From Paenibacillus hemerocallicola (lineage in GTDB: Bacteria; Bacillota; Bacilli; Paenibacillales; NBRC-103111), in NCBI RefSeq assembly GCF_006265175.1, contig NZ_VDCQ01000008.1:1-64000 (forward strand): DNA of 64,000 nucleotides, in the 5' to 3' direction. The translations under genes were made by a program, and so were the position numbers. Every line of letters begins with the position of its first letter. The stretch's first letter is position 1. This document shows positions 9,061-18,284 of this stretch, piece after piece. Under the pieces are notes generated by a model, which ran no database searches, was not told the DNA's origin, and was given only the letters and a program-made list of their open reading frames with translations.

Positions 9061-10284
9061 TCAGCACTTAACTTCGCTTAAAATCTTTTTGAAACTCTCA
9101 CTCACATACTCCACATCCTCAAAACTCAACAAAGTATGGAGTGGCAATGTAATCTCATTAAAATACTGCTTATAAGCATTAAGATAATCATTGATATCAA
9201 ATCCTAAATTCTTATATGCCGTAAACATAGGTAACGGTTTATAGTGGACGTTACACGCAATACCTGCCGCAGCCATTTTAACAATTATTTTATTTCTCTC
9301 TGTTTCACCAATACCTGGTATCCTCGCTAAGTAAAGATGACCAGAGGAAGTAAAGTTTTCTCCATAATGCTGCAAACTTTGAATTCCCAATGGCGAAAGA
9401 GCTTTATCATACATTTCAATAATTTCTTTACGTTTCTTCAACAAATCGTCATACCTATTAAGTTGTATTAAACCGAATCCGGCCATGATGTCGGTCATAT
9501 TGCACTTGTAAGCGGGATAAACAATGTCATACTCCCATGCACCATTTTTTGTTTTTGCCAATGCATCCTTAGTCTGACCATGAAGGCTGTATAACATAAA
9601 TTGCTTATAAAGCCAGTCATTATCTAAACCTAGATCATTTCGCCAAACGACTGCACCACCTTCAGCAGTTGTCAGATTCTTTACTGCATGAAATGAGAAA
9701 CAAGTAAAATCTCCAACTTGCCCACACTTCATTCCATTCCTCTCAGCCCCGAAAGCGTGTGCCGCATCAGTCATTACAATTACTCTATTAAATAACCATT
9801 GAAGTTGGTTATTAGCCTTAAACAGCTTTTTCTTGCTCTCTATTATTTTGTATATGGTATCATAATCACACATCTTTCCTGCTATATCAACAGGGATAAT
9901 CGCTTTGGTCTTCTCAGTAATTGCATCAGCCAGTTTTAAATAATCCATCTCGAATGAATCTAGTGCTGTATCAACGAGTACAATTTTTGCTCCAACATGA
10001 TCTATAATCGAAGCAGATGCTGTATATGTATATGCCGAAGTAATAACTTCATCACCAGGTCCTACTCCTAAAATGCGAAGTGTGAGTTCCATTGCTGCTG
10101 TTGCAGAATTTAAGCAAACTGCCCTAGTTGTACCAACATAATCAGCTATTCTTTGTTCAAACTCTTTTGTTTTTGGTCCGGTTGTAATCCAGCCGGACTT
10201 CATTGCTTTTACAACTTCTTCAATCTCAACATCTGTAATATCCGGAGGAGAAAAAGGGATATTTCTGTATTCAGCTTTAAGCAT
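9061..10284 (-). CDS. DegT/DnrJ/EryC1/StrS aminotransferase
   Basis: A 407-residue PLP enzyme of the sugar 4-aminotransferase family (PglE/PseC/ArnB type). It shows the GWITTGPKTKEFE start segment, LNSATAAMELTLR (PLP phosphate contact, about residue 60), VDIAGKMCDYD, DAAHAFGAE with the PLP-pairing Asp (about residue 192), and SFHAVKNLTTAEGG, whose Lys forms the Schiff base (about residue 212). It probably converts a UDP-4-keto-6-deoxy sugar from the CapD-like dehydratase into a 4-amino sugar. A GAGGG site precedes the ATG. The second IS630 remnant lies about 240 bases upstream and separates it from capD. Confidence 0.9.
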   Translation of the reverse strand: MLKAEYRNIPFSPPDITDVEIEEVVKAMKSGWITTGPKTKEFEQRIADYVGTTRAVCLNSATAAMELTLRILGVGPGDEVITSAYTYTASASIIDHVGAKIVLVDTALDSFEMDYLKLADAITEKTKAIIPVDIAGKMCDYDTIYKIIESKKKLFKANNQLQWLFNRVIVMTDAAHAFGAERNGMKCGQVGDFTCFSFHAVKNLTTAEGGAVVWRNDLGLDNDWLYKQFMLYSLHGQTKDALAKTKNGAWEYDIVYPAYKCNMTDIMAGFGLIQLNRYDDLLKKRKEIIEMYDKALSPLGIQSLQHYGENFTSSGHLYLARIPGIGETERNKIIVKMAAAGIACNVHYKPLPMFTAYKNLGFDINDYLNAYKQYFNEITLPLHTLLSFEDVEYVSESFKKILSEVKC

Positions 10285-10526
10285 TGTAATTTTCCCTCGC
10301 TTTTGTTGTTTTGGCTTCCTTCAGCCACCCGGCTTTCTCTGTTAGGTCCGGTCTGGATTTCGTTCCTGTTTTGGAATTTCATCTTGACTTTCTCAAGATT
10401 CATTGGATATGTTCCAGGTTTTGGTTCGCATGATAACTCACCTTTTATCCTATATTGTCCAGTATTCGGGGATATGCTCTCAATCGACACCTTTTTCTAC
10501 CCCCAAAATGTTTTTTCTTTTTTTGT

Positions 10527-11620
10527 TATATAAGTTGAACAAAAAATATTCAGTTAGTTTACCGCTTTCCAAACGAAGACAAAGACGATCAATGATCCAT
10601 TGCGTGTCGAGAGCTACGTGTTGCATAAAAGCTGTAACCTTCGTGCGAATCTCAGCGATAGTATGATAAAAAACATTGTTAACGACATCAGCCTTCAAAC
10701 AAATTCCAAAGTCCTTCCAGTAGGTTTTCGGGCTAAGGCGCTCCCGATGATGTTCCAAAAAAGGATGGGGCAGCTTAGCAAAATGGATGCGAGCATTATC
10801 AAGCACGATCAAGCTCTTTCCTTGCGGATACGCTTCAACGACCGTTTTAAGAAAGACAAAAAACGTTTCGGCCGTATAGTTGTCGTCCTCCTTCCAAAGG
10901 ATGTGGCCAGTAGTATAATTCAGCGTGACCAGCAATTTAATGCCGCGATGTTTACCTGTTCTCAATGATTCGTTGCTTGACTTTCAGAAACCACATATGC
11001 TGAAGTGCTTGGTAATCGCGGATCATCGATGCATCTACAAATAGCAGATGGGAGATCTGCTCGTTCATTAATCTTTTTTCAAATCAGGAAAGGTCACTTC
11101 GACAGACTGCTTCCGCTTGAGTTCATTTGCCGCAGCAAGGATATACGTAACTTGGTCTAACTCAATCCAAGCCGGTGTGCCATTTTCGAAATACCACGTT
11201 CCGAACTCTCGCGTGATGAATTCGCCGATTAGAGACAAAGTCCAGCTGTATTTGGCAGTAAACCAACTTCACGCCGAACAGAGGTCACGATGGTTTGTTT
11301 AAGTTTCTCCTGCTGCTTCTTTGTCAGTCGCTCGGGGGCCCCAGTATAATAGATCCTTTGTAGCCCGGCTACTCCAGCTTCGCGATAGGCACGAATATAC
11401 TTGTAAGCGGTTCGTTCTGTTCGACCAATGATCTCAGAGACTTGTCGTACATTTATGCCTTTCAAATACAAATAAATCGTCTGATAGCGCTCGAATATTC
11501 GCCGATTTTTCTCTTGCTTCATCATTACTTCCATACTTGTAAATGCTTCTGTATATTCCATTCTACTCACCGTCGATTTCGATGGGTTGGAAATAAATTA
11601 CTTAAGTTCAATCTTTATAG
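10527..11620 (-). mobile_element. Decayed IS630-family insertion element, copy 2
   Basis: The left end TATATAAGTTGAAC (10527-10540) and the right end, read inward CTATAAAGATTGAAC (11606-11620), are related inverted repeats, and they match the ends of copy 1 (5037-6162). A broken transposase lies between them on the minus strand. The protein differs from copy 1, so this is a related but distinct element. It separates the DegT gene from the conserved cluster head. Confidence 0.72.
10545..11570 (-). pseudogene. IS630-family transposase remnant lacking the DDE glutamate region
   Basis: The N-terminal part (11570 to about 11229) holds a helix-turn-helix (VRQVSEIIGRTERTAYKYIRAYREAGVAGL). It ends in a frameshift at about 11240 and continues as WTLSLIGEF and KRKQSVEVTFPDLKK in another frame. 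The piece HLLFVDASMIRDYQALQ holds the first Asp, but in yet another frame. The last part (about 10965 down) has VLDNARIHFAKL, the second Asp. The usual SPELNPIE motif with the catalytic Glu is missing because the sequence jumps from HRERLSPKT to YWKDFG. The transposase is dead. The exact original stop is uncertain. Confidence 0.82.
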
Positions 11621-12351
11621 CTTTCCATCTCTCTTTCCTTCAAAACTCACAATACCCATAAACCATTCTTTAGGAGATTTATTTTAATAAATAAATGATT
11701 TTCTTGTCTCCTACTTTCTACGCATCCTATGTTCAATAAGAATCACTCCGAAATAAAATTAGAAAAATAAAGGCGGTAGATAAACGCGAAGGAAAAGAGT
11801 TGCTGCATAAACCTTATACCGGCTTTAGCCGATGATTAATTCATTTATTTCGCAACTCATACTCACTCGTCTTTTTTTTACATCTAATATTTGATAGCTA
11901 TATACATCGTCTAAATACCTCCGTTTTACACCGATATCTGCTCCCCTTTACCGATATCAATGTGTTCTATCATCTGTTTTAAACAAAGTTTGTCCATTTG
12001 TATGATATTATCACCCAACGACACTCAAATATGGCTGATACTAATTGAAAATCCAGATATATGTCCTAGACCTTTCACTCCATTTGACAGATCGCCATTT
12101 TGGAGGCTTCTGCACCTCATTTAAGAGATCCAACTTATCCTTTTTCAAAAGGTTTTGTTAAAGCCACCGTGAGAATAATATTTTCAACTCCGGAAGTATT
12201 TTTCCTACTATGTATTAAATCGTCGGTTATCTACGGTCGGAAAATCCCTTTGAGCATCGCTTTGTTTGCATGTAAGTAATCCCACAGTTTGGTCGAGACT
12301 CCTTATGTAATTCTTGAATCAAAAAGATTTCTCTTAACTATCAAATTATCA
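11621..12351. other. Intergenic stretch without a recognisable gene
   Basis: About 730 bases between the second IS630 remnant and the terminator after capD. It is AT-rich, full of stops in all frames, and shows no domain remnants that I can recognise, no RNA gene and no clear promoter. It may be the debris of deleted glycan genes. Confidence 0.5.
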
Positions 12352-12376
12352 AAAGACCACCTTTTTAGGTGGCATC
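12352..12376 (-). terminator. Terminator after capD
   Basis: Read on the minus strand, GCCACC pairs with GGTGGT around an A-rich loop and is followed by CTTTTG. It lies 6 bases after the capD stop codon. It suggests that the transcript that starts before the phosphatase gene ends here and that the DegT-to-flippase part needs its own promoter or read-through. Confidence 0.7.
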
Positions 12377-12381
12377 TTATT

Positions 12382-14202
12382 TCAAGAAACATTTACAAAT
12401 CCGGGGACAACATGCTTAACCACATCCTTGATTATTTCCCCGTTCTCCCCGAGCACCTTCTCTAACCTTCTAATCTCCATCTCGATGTCCGCCCGACTAA
12501 TATTCGTTGGTTTCCCGATAAATATTCGATTATGTAATGTGCTAGTCAAGCCCTCTTCATCTGTCAGAAGTTCCTCGTAAAGCTTTTCACCCGGTCGAAT
12601 ACCAGTGTATTCTATCTTGATATCCATTTCCGGTCTGAGTCCTGAGAGTCTGATTAGATCACGTGCCAAATCCATTATTTTGACCGGTTTTCCCATATCG
12701 AGGATGAATACTTCCCCTCCCTGAGCGTAAGCGCCAGCTTGAATTACCAGCTGCGATGCTTCCGGAATCGTCATAAAGTACCGAATCATCTCCGGATGGG
12801 TTACCGTGACAGGACCACCACGTGCGATTTGTTCTTTAAAGAACGGGATTACACTGCCCCTGCTGCCTAATACATTACCGAAACGGACTGCGGCAAATTT
12901 AGTCCTACTGCTGCGCCCCAAGCTCTGGATGTACATCTCGGCTATTCTCTTGGTAGCTCCCATAATGCTTGTCGGATTGACGGCCTTGTCGGTCGATATG
13001 AGGACAAAACGTTCTGCTCCGTAAAGATCGGCGGCATCTGCAACATTTCGAGTACCAAATACGTTATTTTTAATAGCCTCTGAAGGATTCTTCTCCATTA
13101 ATGGGACATGCTTATGGGCTGCCGCATGAAAGACTACTTTGGGCTGAAATTCCTCGAATACTTTATATATTCTTGCCTTATCCTGCACGTCCGCGATAAT
13201 GCTCTCTATCTTAACCTTAGGATACGTCCTCCTGAGTTCGTTTTCGATGTTATAAATGCTATTCTCTCCATGACCAAGAAGCAGAAGCTTCTCTGGCTGA
13301 TACGGGGCAATTTGTCTGCATAGTTCGGATCCGATCGAGCCGCCAGCCCCAGTAATCAACACGACTTTATTCGAAACATAATCAGCGATCCCTTGAAGAT
13401 CGACACGAACAGGATCTCTCCCCAACAGATCCTCTACTTCTACGTTACGAATTTCATTCAATGTGACCTTCCCATGAATCACATCATCCAGCCTCGGAAT
13501 AATCTTCAGTTGCACCTCTGTCCGCTTACATATGTCTATTATTTTGGAAACTTCCTCTTGCGGAACTGAAGGGATAGCTAAAATAATTTCTGTAATTTTA
13601 TGCTCCTCTATAGCTTCAAGTATTTTTTCTCTACCGCCAACAACAGGAATCCCATATATTTGTTGTTTGATCTTAAAAGGATTGTCGTCGATAAACGCTA
13701 CCGGGTAAAGCGTCGAAGCCGGGTTATGTTTCAATTCCTTCGCAATGAAACTACCGCAATCCCCTGCGCCGATGATCATCGCACGTCCCTGGTGTTCCTT
13801 CTTCTTGTAATAATTGTCCCGAATCATTCTCCACATGAACCGGGATCCACCCATAAGGAGCAGAATTGTTTCATAAGTCCGCAATACAACGGAAAGTGGA
13901 ACAGTCTTTCCACTTATACCCCAAGTAAGCAAATAGGATGCGGTGCAAGCCACAGTCACAGCCTTAAGTATCGAGACGATTTCTCCAACGCTGGCATACT
14001 GCCATATTCTGTTGTAAAGCTTAAAAACCACCGCACAAATCGTACCTAAACATGCAGAAATCGCCATATAGCTCCATACCTGTCTACTGTACTCGAACGT
14101 AATGCTCCCATCGAATCGAATATAATACGATGTATAAATCGATACCGCTACTATCGCGATATCCAACAAGATAAGGAGCATTTTCCGACGTGATTGAAGC
14201 AT
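12382..14202 (-). CDS. capD: CapD/PglF-type UDP-sugar 4,6-dehydratase (membrane-anchored)
   Basis: A 606-residue protein with four N-terminal membrane helices (about residues 8-115), a first Rossmann-like domain (MIIGAGDCGSFIAKEL, about residue 142), and a C-terminal extended SDR domain that starts with TGAGGSIGSELCRQI (about residue 285). The SDR part shows HAAAHKHVPLME, LISTDKAVNPTSIMGATKR and a FGNVLGSRGSVIPFF segment. Proteins of this type (PglF, WbpM, CapD, EpsC) convert UDP-GlcNAc to the 4-keto-6-deoxy sugar. It fits with the DegT aminotransferase and the GNAT enzyme downstream. The ATG at 14202 has a GGGGGA site. It lies 44 bases after the kinase gene. Confidence 0.92.
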   Translation of the reverse strand: MLQSRRKMLLILLDIAIVAVSIYTSYYIRFDGSITFEYSRQVWSYMAISACLGTICAVVFKLYNRIWQYASVGEIVSILKAVTVACTASYLLTWGISGKTVPLSVVLRTYETILLLMGGSRFMWRMIRDNYYKKKEHQGRAMIIGAGDCGSFIAKELKHNPASTLYPVAFIDDNPFKIKQQIYGIPVVGGREKILEAIEEHKITEIILAIPSVPQEEVSKIIDICKRTEVQLKIIPRLDDVIHGKVTLNEIRNVEVEDLLGRDPVRVDLQGIADYVSNKVVLITGAGGSIGSELCRQIAPYQPEKLLLLGHGENSIYNIENELRRTYPKVKIESIIADVQDKARIYKVFEEFQPKVVFHAAAHKHVPLMEKNPSEAIKNNVFGTRNVADAADLYGAERFVLISTDKAVNPTSIMGATKRIAEMYIQSLGRSSRTKFAAVRFGNVLGSRGSVIPFFKEQIARGGPVTVTHPEMIRYFMTIPEASQLVIQAGAYAQGGEVFILDMGKPVKIMDLARDLIRLSGLRPEMDIKIEYTGIRPGEKLYEELLTDEEGLTSTLHNRIFIGKPTNISRADIEMEIRRLEKVLGENGEIIKDVVKHVVPGFVNVS

Positions 14203-14246
14203 GCCGCATCCCCCAAAAGCCCTAGTATTAATAGGTGTTTATGAAT

Positions 14247-14948
14247 TTATGCCTTCGACTCGCCGTAATAATAGTAATAATAGGCTTCGCCATTCTTACG
14301 ATCGATATTATTCAGTACAACGCCGAGAATTCTCGCCTTCACATGATCCAGATTCGCCTTCGCCTTCATCGCCATTTCACGCTTGACCTCTCCGGAATTA
14401 AGGACTAGCACAACTCCATCGCACCGTGAAGCGATAATCTGCGCATCTGTTACGGCTAGTGTTGGCGGAGTATCGATGACAATCAAATCGTACTTTTGTC
14501 TCAATTCATCAAGTAGCGCAACCAATCTCTTTGACGACAGCATTTCAGACGGATTAGGAGGAATGGGGCCGGAAGGCATAACATGCAAATTTGGGATGTG
14601 CGACTCAGATATAACCTCGTCCAGCGAGGCTTGTCCAGTCAGCATGTTCGTTAAGCCCCGCCTATTCGAAATGGAAAAGGTATGATGCATAGTCGGCTTA
14701 CGAAGGTCGGCATCCATAATGAGCACTTTCTTCTCCGACTGTGCATACGTTACCGCCATATTCGTCGCTGTTGTCGATTTCCCCTCCCCGGGTCCCGCTG
14801 AAGTCAACATAATAACTTGCAACTGTTCATCGACAGCCGAAAAATCAATATTGGTTCTGAGGGTACGGTACGCTTCCGAAATTGGCGATTTGGGATTGAC
14901 ATCCGTAATAATGGGGCGCTTATTAGTTGCTGGTTGTTGCATTGACAT
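14247..14948 (-). CDS. CpsD/EpsB-type tyrosine autokinase (BY-kinase)
   Basis: A 233-residue bacterial tyrosine kinase. It has SEAYRTLRTNI near residue 24, Walker A AGPGEGKST (about residues 51-59), Walker A' VLIMDADLRKP (about residue 77), and Walker B DLIVIDTPP. The C-terminus carries a run of six tyrosines in NGEAYYYYYYGESKA, the autophosphorylation cluster. It acts with the Wzz-type protein encoded just upstream to set polymer length and is dephosphorylated by the PHP phosphatase at the head of the operon. The start at 14948 (MSMQQ) is chosen because of a GGGGGAC site; it overlaps the end of the Wzz gene by 26 bases, a sign of tight coupling. An upstream ATG at 14972 is possible. Confidence 0.9.
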   Translation of the reverse strand: MSMQQPATNKRPIITDVNPKSPISEAYRTLRTNIDFSAVDEQLQVIMLTSAGPGEGKSTTATNMAVTYAQSEKKVLIMDADLRKPTMHHTFSISNRRGLTNMLTGQASLDEVISESHIPNLHVMPSGPIPPNPSEMLSSKRLVALLDELRQKYDLIVIDTPPTLAVTDAQIIASRCDGVVLVLNSGEVKREMAMKAKANLDHVKARILGVVLNNIDRKNGEAYYYYYYGESKA

Positions 14949-15684
14949 GTTTTTTGTCCCCCACTTTAGCAATACTTTCGGTCTTTCGCGAACTTTTGGC
15001 CAAATCCTCGTCCTTGATCTTCATGATGGCTGACAAGGTAGGAAGTCCGAGATACTGTTCAACGTCAGCTTCCGTGCGGATCGTATCGTCTAAATATTCA
15101 AGCAAGAGGATCAAGCCTACGGCAGCCATCATGGATACGACAAAACTGATTGCTACATTAAGTACCGGGTTAGGCTTAACCGGAGCTGGCTGAACATTTA
15201 CAGATGCTTCATTTAGAATGGATACGTTATCGACCTTCATGACCTTAGGAATTTCTCGTTGAAATACTTTGGATACCGCGTTTACGATGTTTGCAGCCTT
15301 TACATAATCTTTATCCTGCGCCACCAGTGTCATAACTTGGGTATTATTGACCGAGCTGACCTTGACTTTTTCAATCAACTCACTAGATGTCAGTCCGAAC
15401 TGAGGATATTCGGCTGCTACAATCCCCATGATATAGTGGGTTTTAATTACTTCTTTGTACGTATTGATGACCTGAATATTAAAGGTGACATCATTTATGT
15501 TAAGCTGTTGTCCCACGGCTTCAGCCGGTTTATTCACGATCAATTTCGTTGATGCTTCATAGATAGGGGTCAAGAAAAAGAAGCTGACTACTCCCGAAGC
15601 TACGCTGGAGAAAAGCACGATGGCCAGGAGAAGCCATATTCTTTTCTTAATGATCTTCACGTAACCCCTAAGATCCAATTCCAT
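14923..15684 (-). CDS. Wzz/YveK-type chain-length regulator and BY-kinase activator
   Basis: A 253-residue protein with the Wzz topology: one N-terminal membrane helix (about residues 15-38), an extracytoplasmic domain, and a second helix (about residues 170-192) followed by a cytoplasmic tail. LIVNKPAEAVGQQLNINDV in the outer domain and a PVKPNPVLNVAISFV segment before the second helix are typical of YveK/CapA proteins. Its cytoplasmic tail activates the CpsD-type kinase. The ATG at 15684 is preceded by GGAGGAG at ideal distance; an ATG at 15702 would lie upstream of that site. Confidence 0.9.
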   Translation of the reverse strand: MELDLRGYVKIIKKRIWLLLAIVLFSSVASGVVSFFFLTPIYEASTKLIVNKPAEAVGQQLNINDVTFNIQVINTYKEVIKTHYIMGIVAAEYPQFGLTSSELIEKVKVSSVNNTQVMTLVAQDKDYVKAANIVNAVSKVFQREIPKVMKVDNVSILNEASVNVQPAPVKPNPVLNVAISFVVSMMAAVGLILLLEYLDDTIRTEADVEQYLGLPTLSAIMKIKDEDLAKSSRKTESIAKVGDKKHVNATTSN

Positions 15685-15734
15685 TAATTCTCCTCCGTCC
15701 ACAGTTCAAAATGCGGGTAGCCCAACAGAAAAGA

Positions 15735-15773
15735 TACAATCCCCCTCCCGTTGGGATAGAGAGGAGGATTGCA
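15735..15773 (-). terminator. Hairpin after the SLH protein gene
   Basis: On the minus strand CAATCCTCC pairs with GGAGG(GG)GATTG and is followed by TATCTTTTCT. It lies between the SLH gene stop and the Wzz gene. It may reduce read-through from the highly expressed surface-protein gene into the polymer genes. Confidence 0.6.
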
Positions 15774-15789
15774 CCGGGGGTCATGTAGT

Positions 15790-18183
15790 TTATTTATTTA
15801 GTAAACGATAAATGACGACGGCTGCTTGCGCACGAGTCGAATCTGCATTCGGATTGAATTTGTTGTTCTCTTCTCCGACTACGATACCTTGCTCCGCGGC
15901 CAGTGCTACACCATCTTGCAGCGTCGAGTGGATGCTACCGGAATCCGTGAATCCTTTCAGAGCAACTTCTACAGTCGCAATTGGCTTATACTCAAGAATT
16001 TTGTTCAATGCACGCGATGCCATCGTAGCCATCTCCGCGCGGGTTACGGTTGCATTCGGCTCGAAGCTGGTATCCGAGCGACCGTTTACGATTCCTGCTT
16101 TAACCGCTGCCGCAACGTATGGCTGGAACCAGTCAGTATCGAGCACGTCTCCGAAGCTTTCTTTCGCCGAAGCGTCTTCCAGACCAAATGTCTTGACTAT
16201 CATCTTGGCAAATTCCGCACGAGTGACACTATCGTTCGGTACGAATTGATTCGCTGCACGACCATCGAGTATGCCTTTCGCAGCGGCGACTTGAATTTGG
16301 CGGCCAGCCCAATCTTTTACCGAAGCTACGTCACCGAAGGAGATTTTGTTTTCGACGATGACATACTTGGAGAACGATTTGTTCATTACGACAAACTCTT
16401 TGGTCTCTCCGTTGTATTCGCCGCCCTTAGGAGTCAACGATCCGTTATCTTCTACCTTTGAGAATACAAGCAACTCTGTATCTTTGCCCGTTACGTCTTT
16501 CACCGGCAGTCTGACTTCCACTGGTTCGTTGAACGTTTTGATTTCCCCATTAGCCGTAGTGAAGGTCAGATCAAACTGTTCGGAAGCCGCATTCGGAAGA
16601 GTGCTTGCAGAGCTCTTAATCGTAATGGTCGTGTTAGATCCCAACTGGCTCAGGTCGATAGCCAATGTAACGCCGTTGATCTTAACGGCAAGTACATCGA
16701 TGCCATTTGCCTTTGCTTTATCGATCAATTCCTTCGACAACGGAATTTCGGCTGTCTTGGCATCAACAGTCCCCAAGTCCAAAGTTGCTATAACCTTTGG
16801 TACAGACGCTCCTGGGGCATTTTTCTCCAATGCTTCTTTTGCCTTTTTGGCAATATTGCCAATTGCTTTAAATGCATCTTCAAACTTAGATGCATCAAGC
16901 GTTGCTTTGGCAACTCCGCCTTCAACCTTCACGCTGCTCGAGGCGTCAACCCTTGCAGCTTCGCGAATAGCCTGTTCGATTGCATCGGTTGCTTGCGCAA
17001 GGCCGTTGCCTTGGTTGTTCTTTAACAAATCTCCGAGCTTGCCGGAAACCTCCGACAGTTTCTGCTCAGCTTTAACTTGGTCAGGAGCTTTGATTCCAGG
17101 TTGCGTGCCACCTCCGCCGCCTCCGCCGCCCATTACAGGATTTCCAGTATTAGGCGCCGTATACGAAAGCGTGACCGGTCCTTTAAATAAAACGTTATTA
17201 TTTAAGGAAGCTGTAACTTCATAACTCTTGGAAAACGAATACCCGATATAATCGGAAAGTTTAAACTTATTGTCTACGACACTGACCTCACTATTTTGAG
17301 CAATCGTCCAAGTTAGAGGAATGCCAGCGCTTGTAAAATCGAATACTTTCAGGGACGGCGTGACAATTCTCCAATTACCGGATACAGCCGTCTGCGCGAA
17401 AGTCGTCTTTGTTCTGGCATATGCCGATGTCAAAGCTTTGAGTGCAGCATTGTTCACATCCACTATATCGTTTACTTTTCCATATGCATTAACAATGGTC
17501 GTTCCGTCAATGCCCAAACCGGACAACGCCTGACTAACCTTCAAATCCGATTTTGCGATCACATTTCCGATAACGGTTCCCAATGCACTCTTAACACCGT
17601 CTATATTATTATTGAGATAAAGAGCCACCAATGTGTTGGAATTAGCTTTAAAATACGTTTCCAACTCGGCTTCCACCGCTTCACCAAACGCCTTGGCATC
17701 TGCCAAGTCATTATTGGAGGTCGTAACGCCCGCGAGTTTAGCCAAGTCGCTCATGACGGACCGGTTAGTTGTATCGGCAATTGCACCGGCCAATCCGGCG
17801 AAGTTCTCGTCGTAAGGGAAGACCGCAGCTTTGAACAAGTTCACCACGTTTGTCTCGGTGAGTGCCGGGTACGTTCCACCCTTTTCGGTAATTTTAGTTT
17901 GAATCTTGCTCCAAATCTCATCGCGAATCACAGTTTCAACCGCACTCGATTGCTCCCGAAGCTTGGTACGCGCCGCACTAATCGCACCCTTCTCATCATC
18001 CGATAGCTGACCATAAATCGCCTTCATTCTTGCGGTAATTCCAGAGTCATCCAAAGCGCTTGCATGGGCTACTCCAGTGATCCCAAGCTTCTGGGCTACG
18101 CCGTTCGTAGAAAGCGGCAAGCCCGCGATGCTGCCCAGGACAAGAGTGGTTGCAATGGATGTGGTTAATAGTTTCTTCTTCAT
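15790..18183 (-). CDS. Secreted SLH-domain surface protein (S-layer-like)
   Basis: A 797-residue secreted protein. A signal peptide (MKKKLLTTSIATTLVLG...) is followed by an Ala-rich helical region, a beta-rich middle part, an eight-glycine linker near residue 360 and three C-terminal SLH repeats (from about residue 620) with VTRAEFAKM, VTRAEMATM and STRAQAAVV. SLH triplets hold proteins on pyruvylated secondary cell-wall polymer. The ATG at 18183 is preceded by AGAGGTG; upstream in-frame starts would give a non-signal N-terminus. The gene sits between the phosphatase and Wzz genes of the polymer operon, an unusual place that links it to cell-surface glycan synthesis. I do not recognise a specific function for the middle part. 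Confidence 0.87.
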   Translation of the reverse strand: MKKKLLTTSIATTLVLGSIAGLPLSTNGVAQKLGITGVAHASALDDSGITARMKAIYGQLSDDEKGAISAARTKLREQSSAVETVIRDEIWSKIQTKITEKGGTYPALTETNVVNLFKAAVFPYDENFAGLAGAIADTTNRSVMSDLAKLAGVTTSNNDLADAKAFGEAVEAELETYFKANSNTLVALYLNNNIDGVKSALGTVIGNVIAKSDLKVSQALSGLGIDGTTIVNAYGKVNDIVDVNNAALKALTSAYARTKTTFAQTAVSGNWRIVTPSLKVFDFTSAGIPLTWTIAQNSEVSVVDNKFKLSDYIGYSFSKSYEVTASLNNNVLFKGPVTLSYTAPNTGNPVMGGGGGGGGTQPGIKAPDQVKAEQKLSEVSGKLGDLLKNNQGNGLAQATDAIEQAIREAARVDASSSVKVEGGVAKATLDASKFEDAFKAIGNIAKKAKEALEKNAPGASVPKVIATLDLGTVDAKTAEIPLSKELIDKAKANGIDVLAVKINGVTLAIDLSQLGSNTTITIKSSASTLPNAASEQFDLTFTTANGEIKTFNEPVEVRLPVKDVTGKDTELLVFSKVEDNGSLTPKGGEYNGETKEFVVMNKSFSKYVIVENKISFGDVASVKDWAGRQIQVAAAKGILDGRAANQFVPNDSVTRAEFAKMIVKTFGLEDASAKESFGDVLDTDWFQPYVAAAVKAGIVNGRSDTSFEPNATVTRAEMATMASRALNKILEYKPIATVEVALKGFTDSGSIHSTLQDGVALAAEQGIVVGEENNKFNPNADSTRAQAAVVIYRLLNK

Positions 18184-18284
18184 CGTTTCACCTCTGAATA
18201 GTTTTCGTATAGTAGTGTATAGTAAAATAATAATAAAACCATGACTGGTAAAGTTTAACACGCCCTGAAAAGCTTTGTCTACAT

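Noticed and set aside
10209-10490. Possible small gene upstream of the DegT gene (minus strand)
   Set aside because: It overlaps the start of the DegT gene in another frame, has no family resemblance and no ribosome site.
5037-11620. Active transposon
   Set aside because: Both transposase genes are broken at several places and one lacks the catalytic Glu region.
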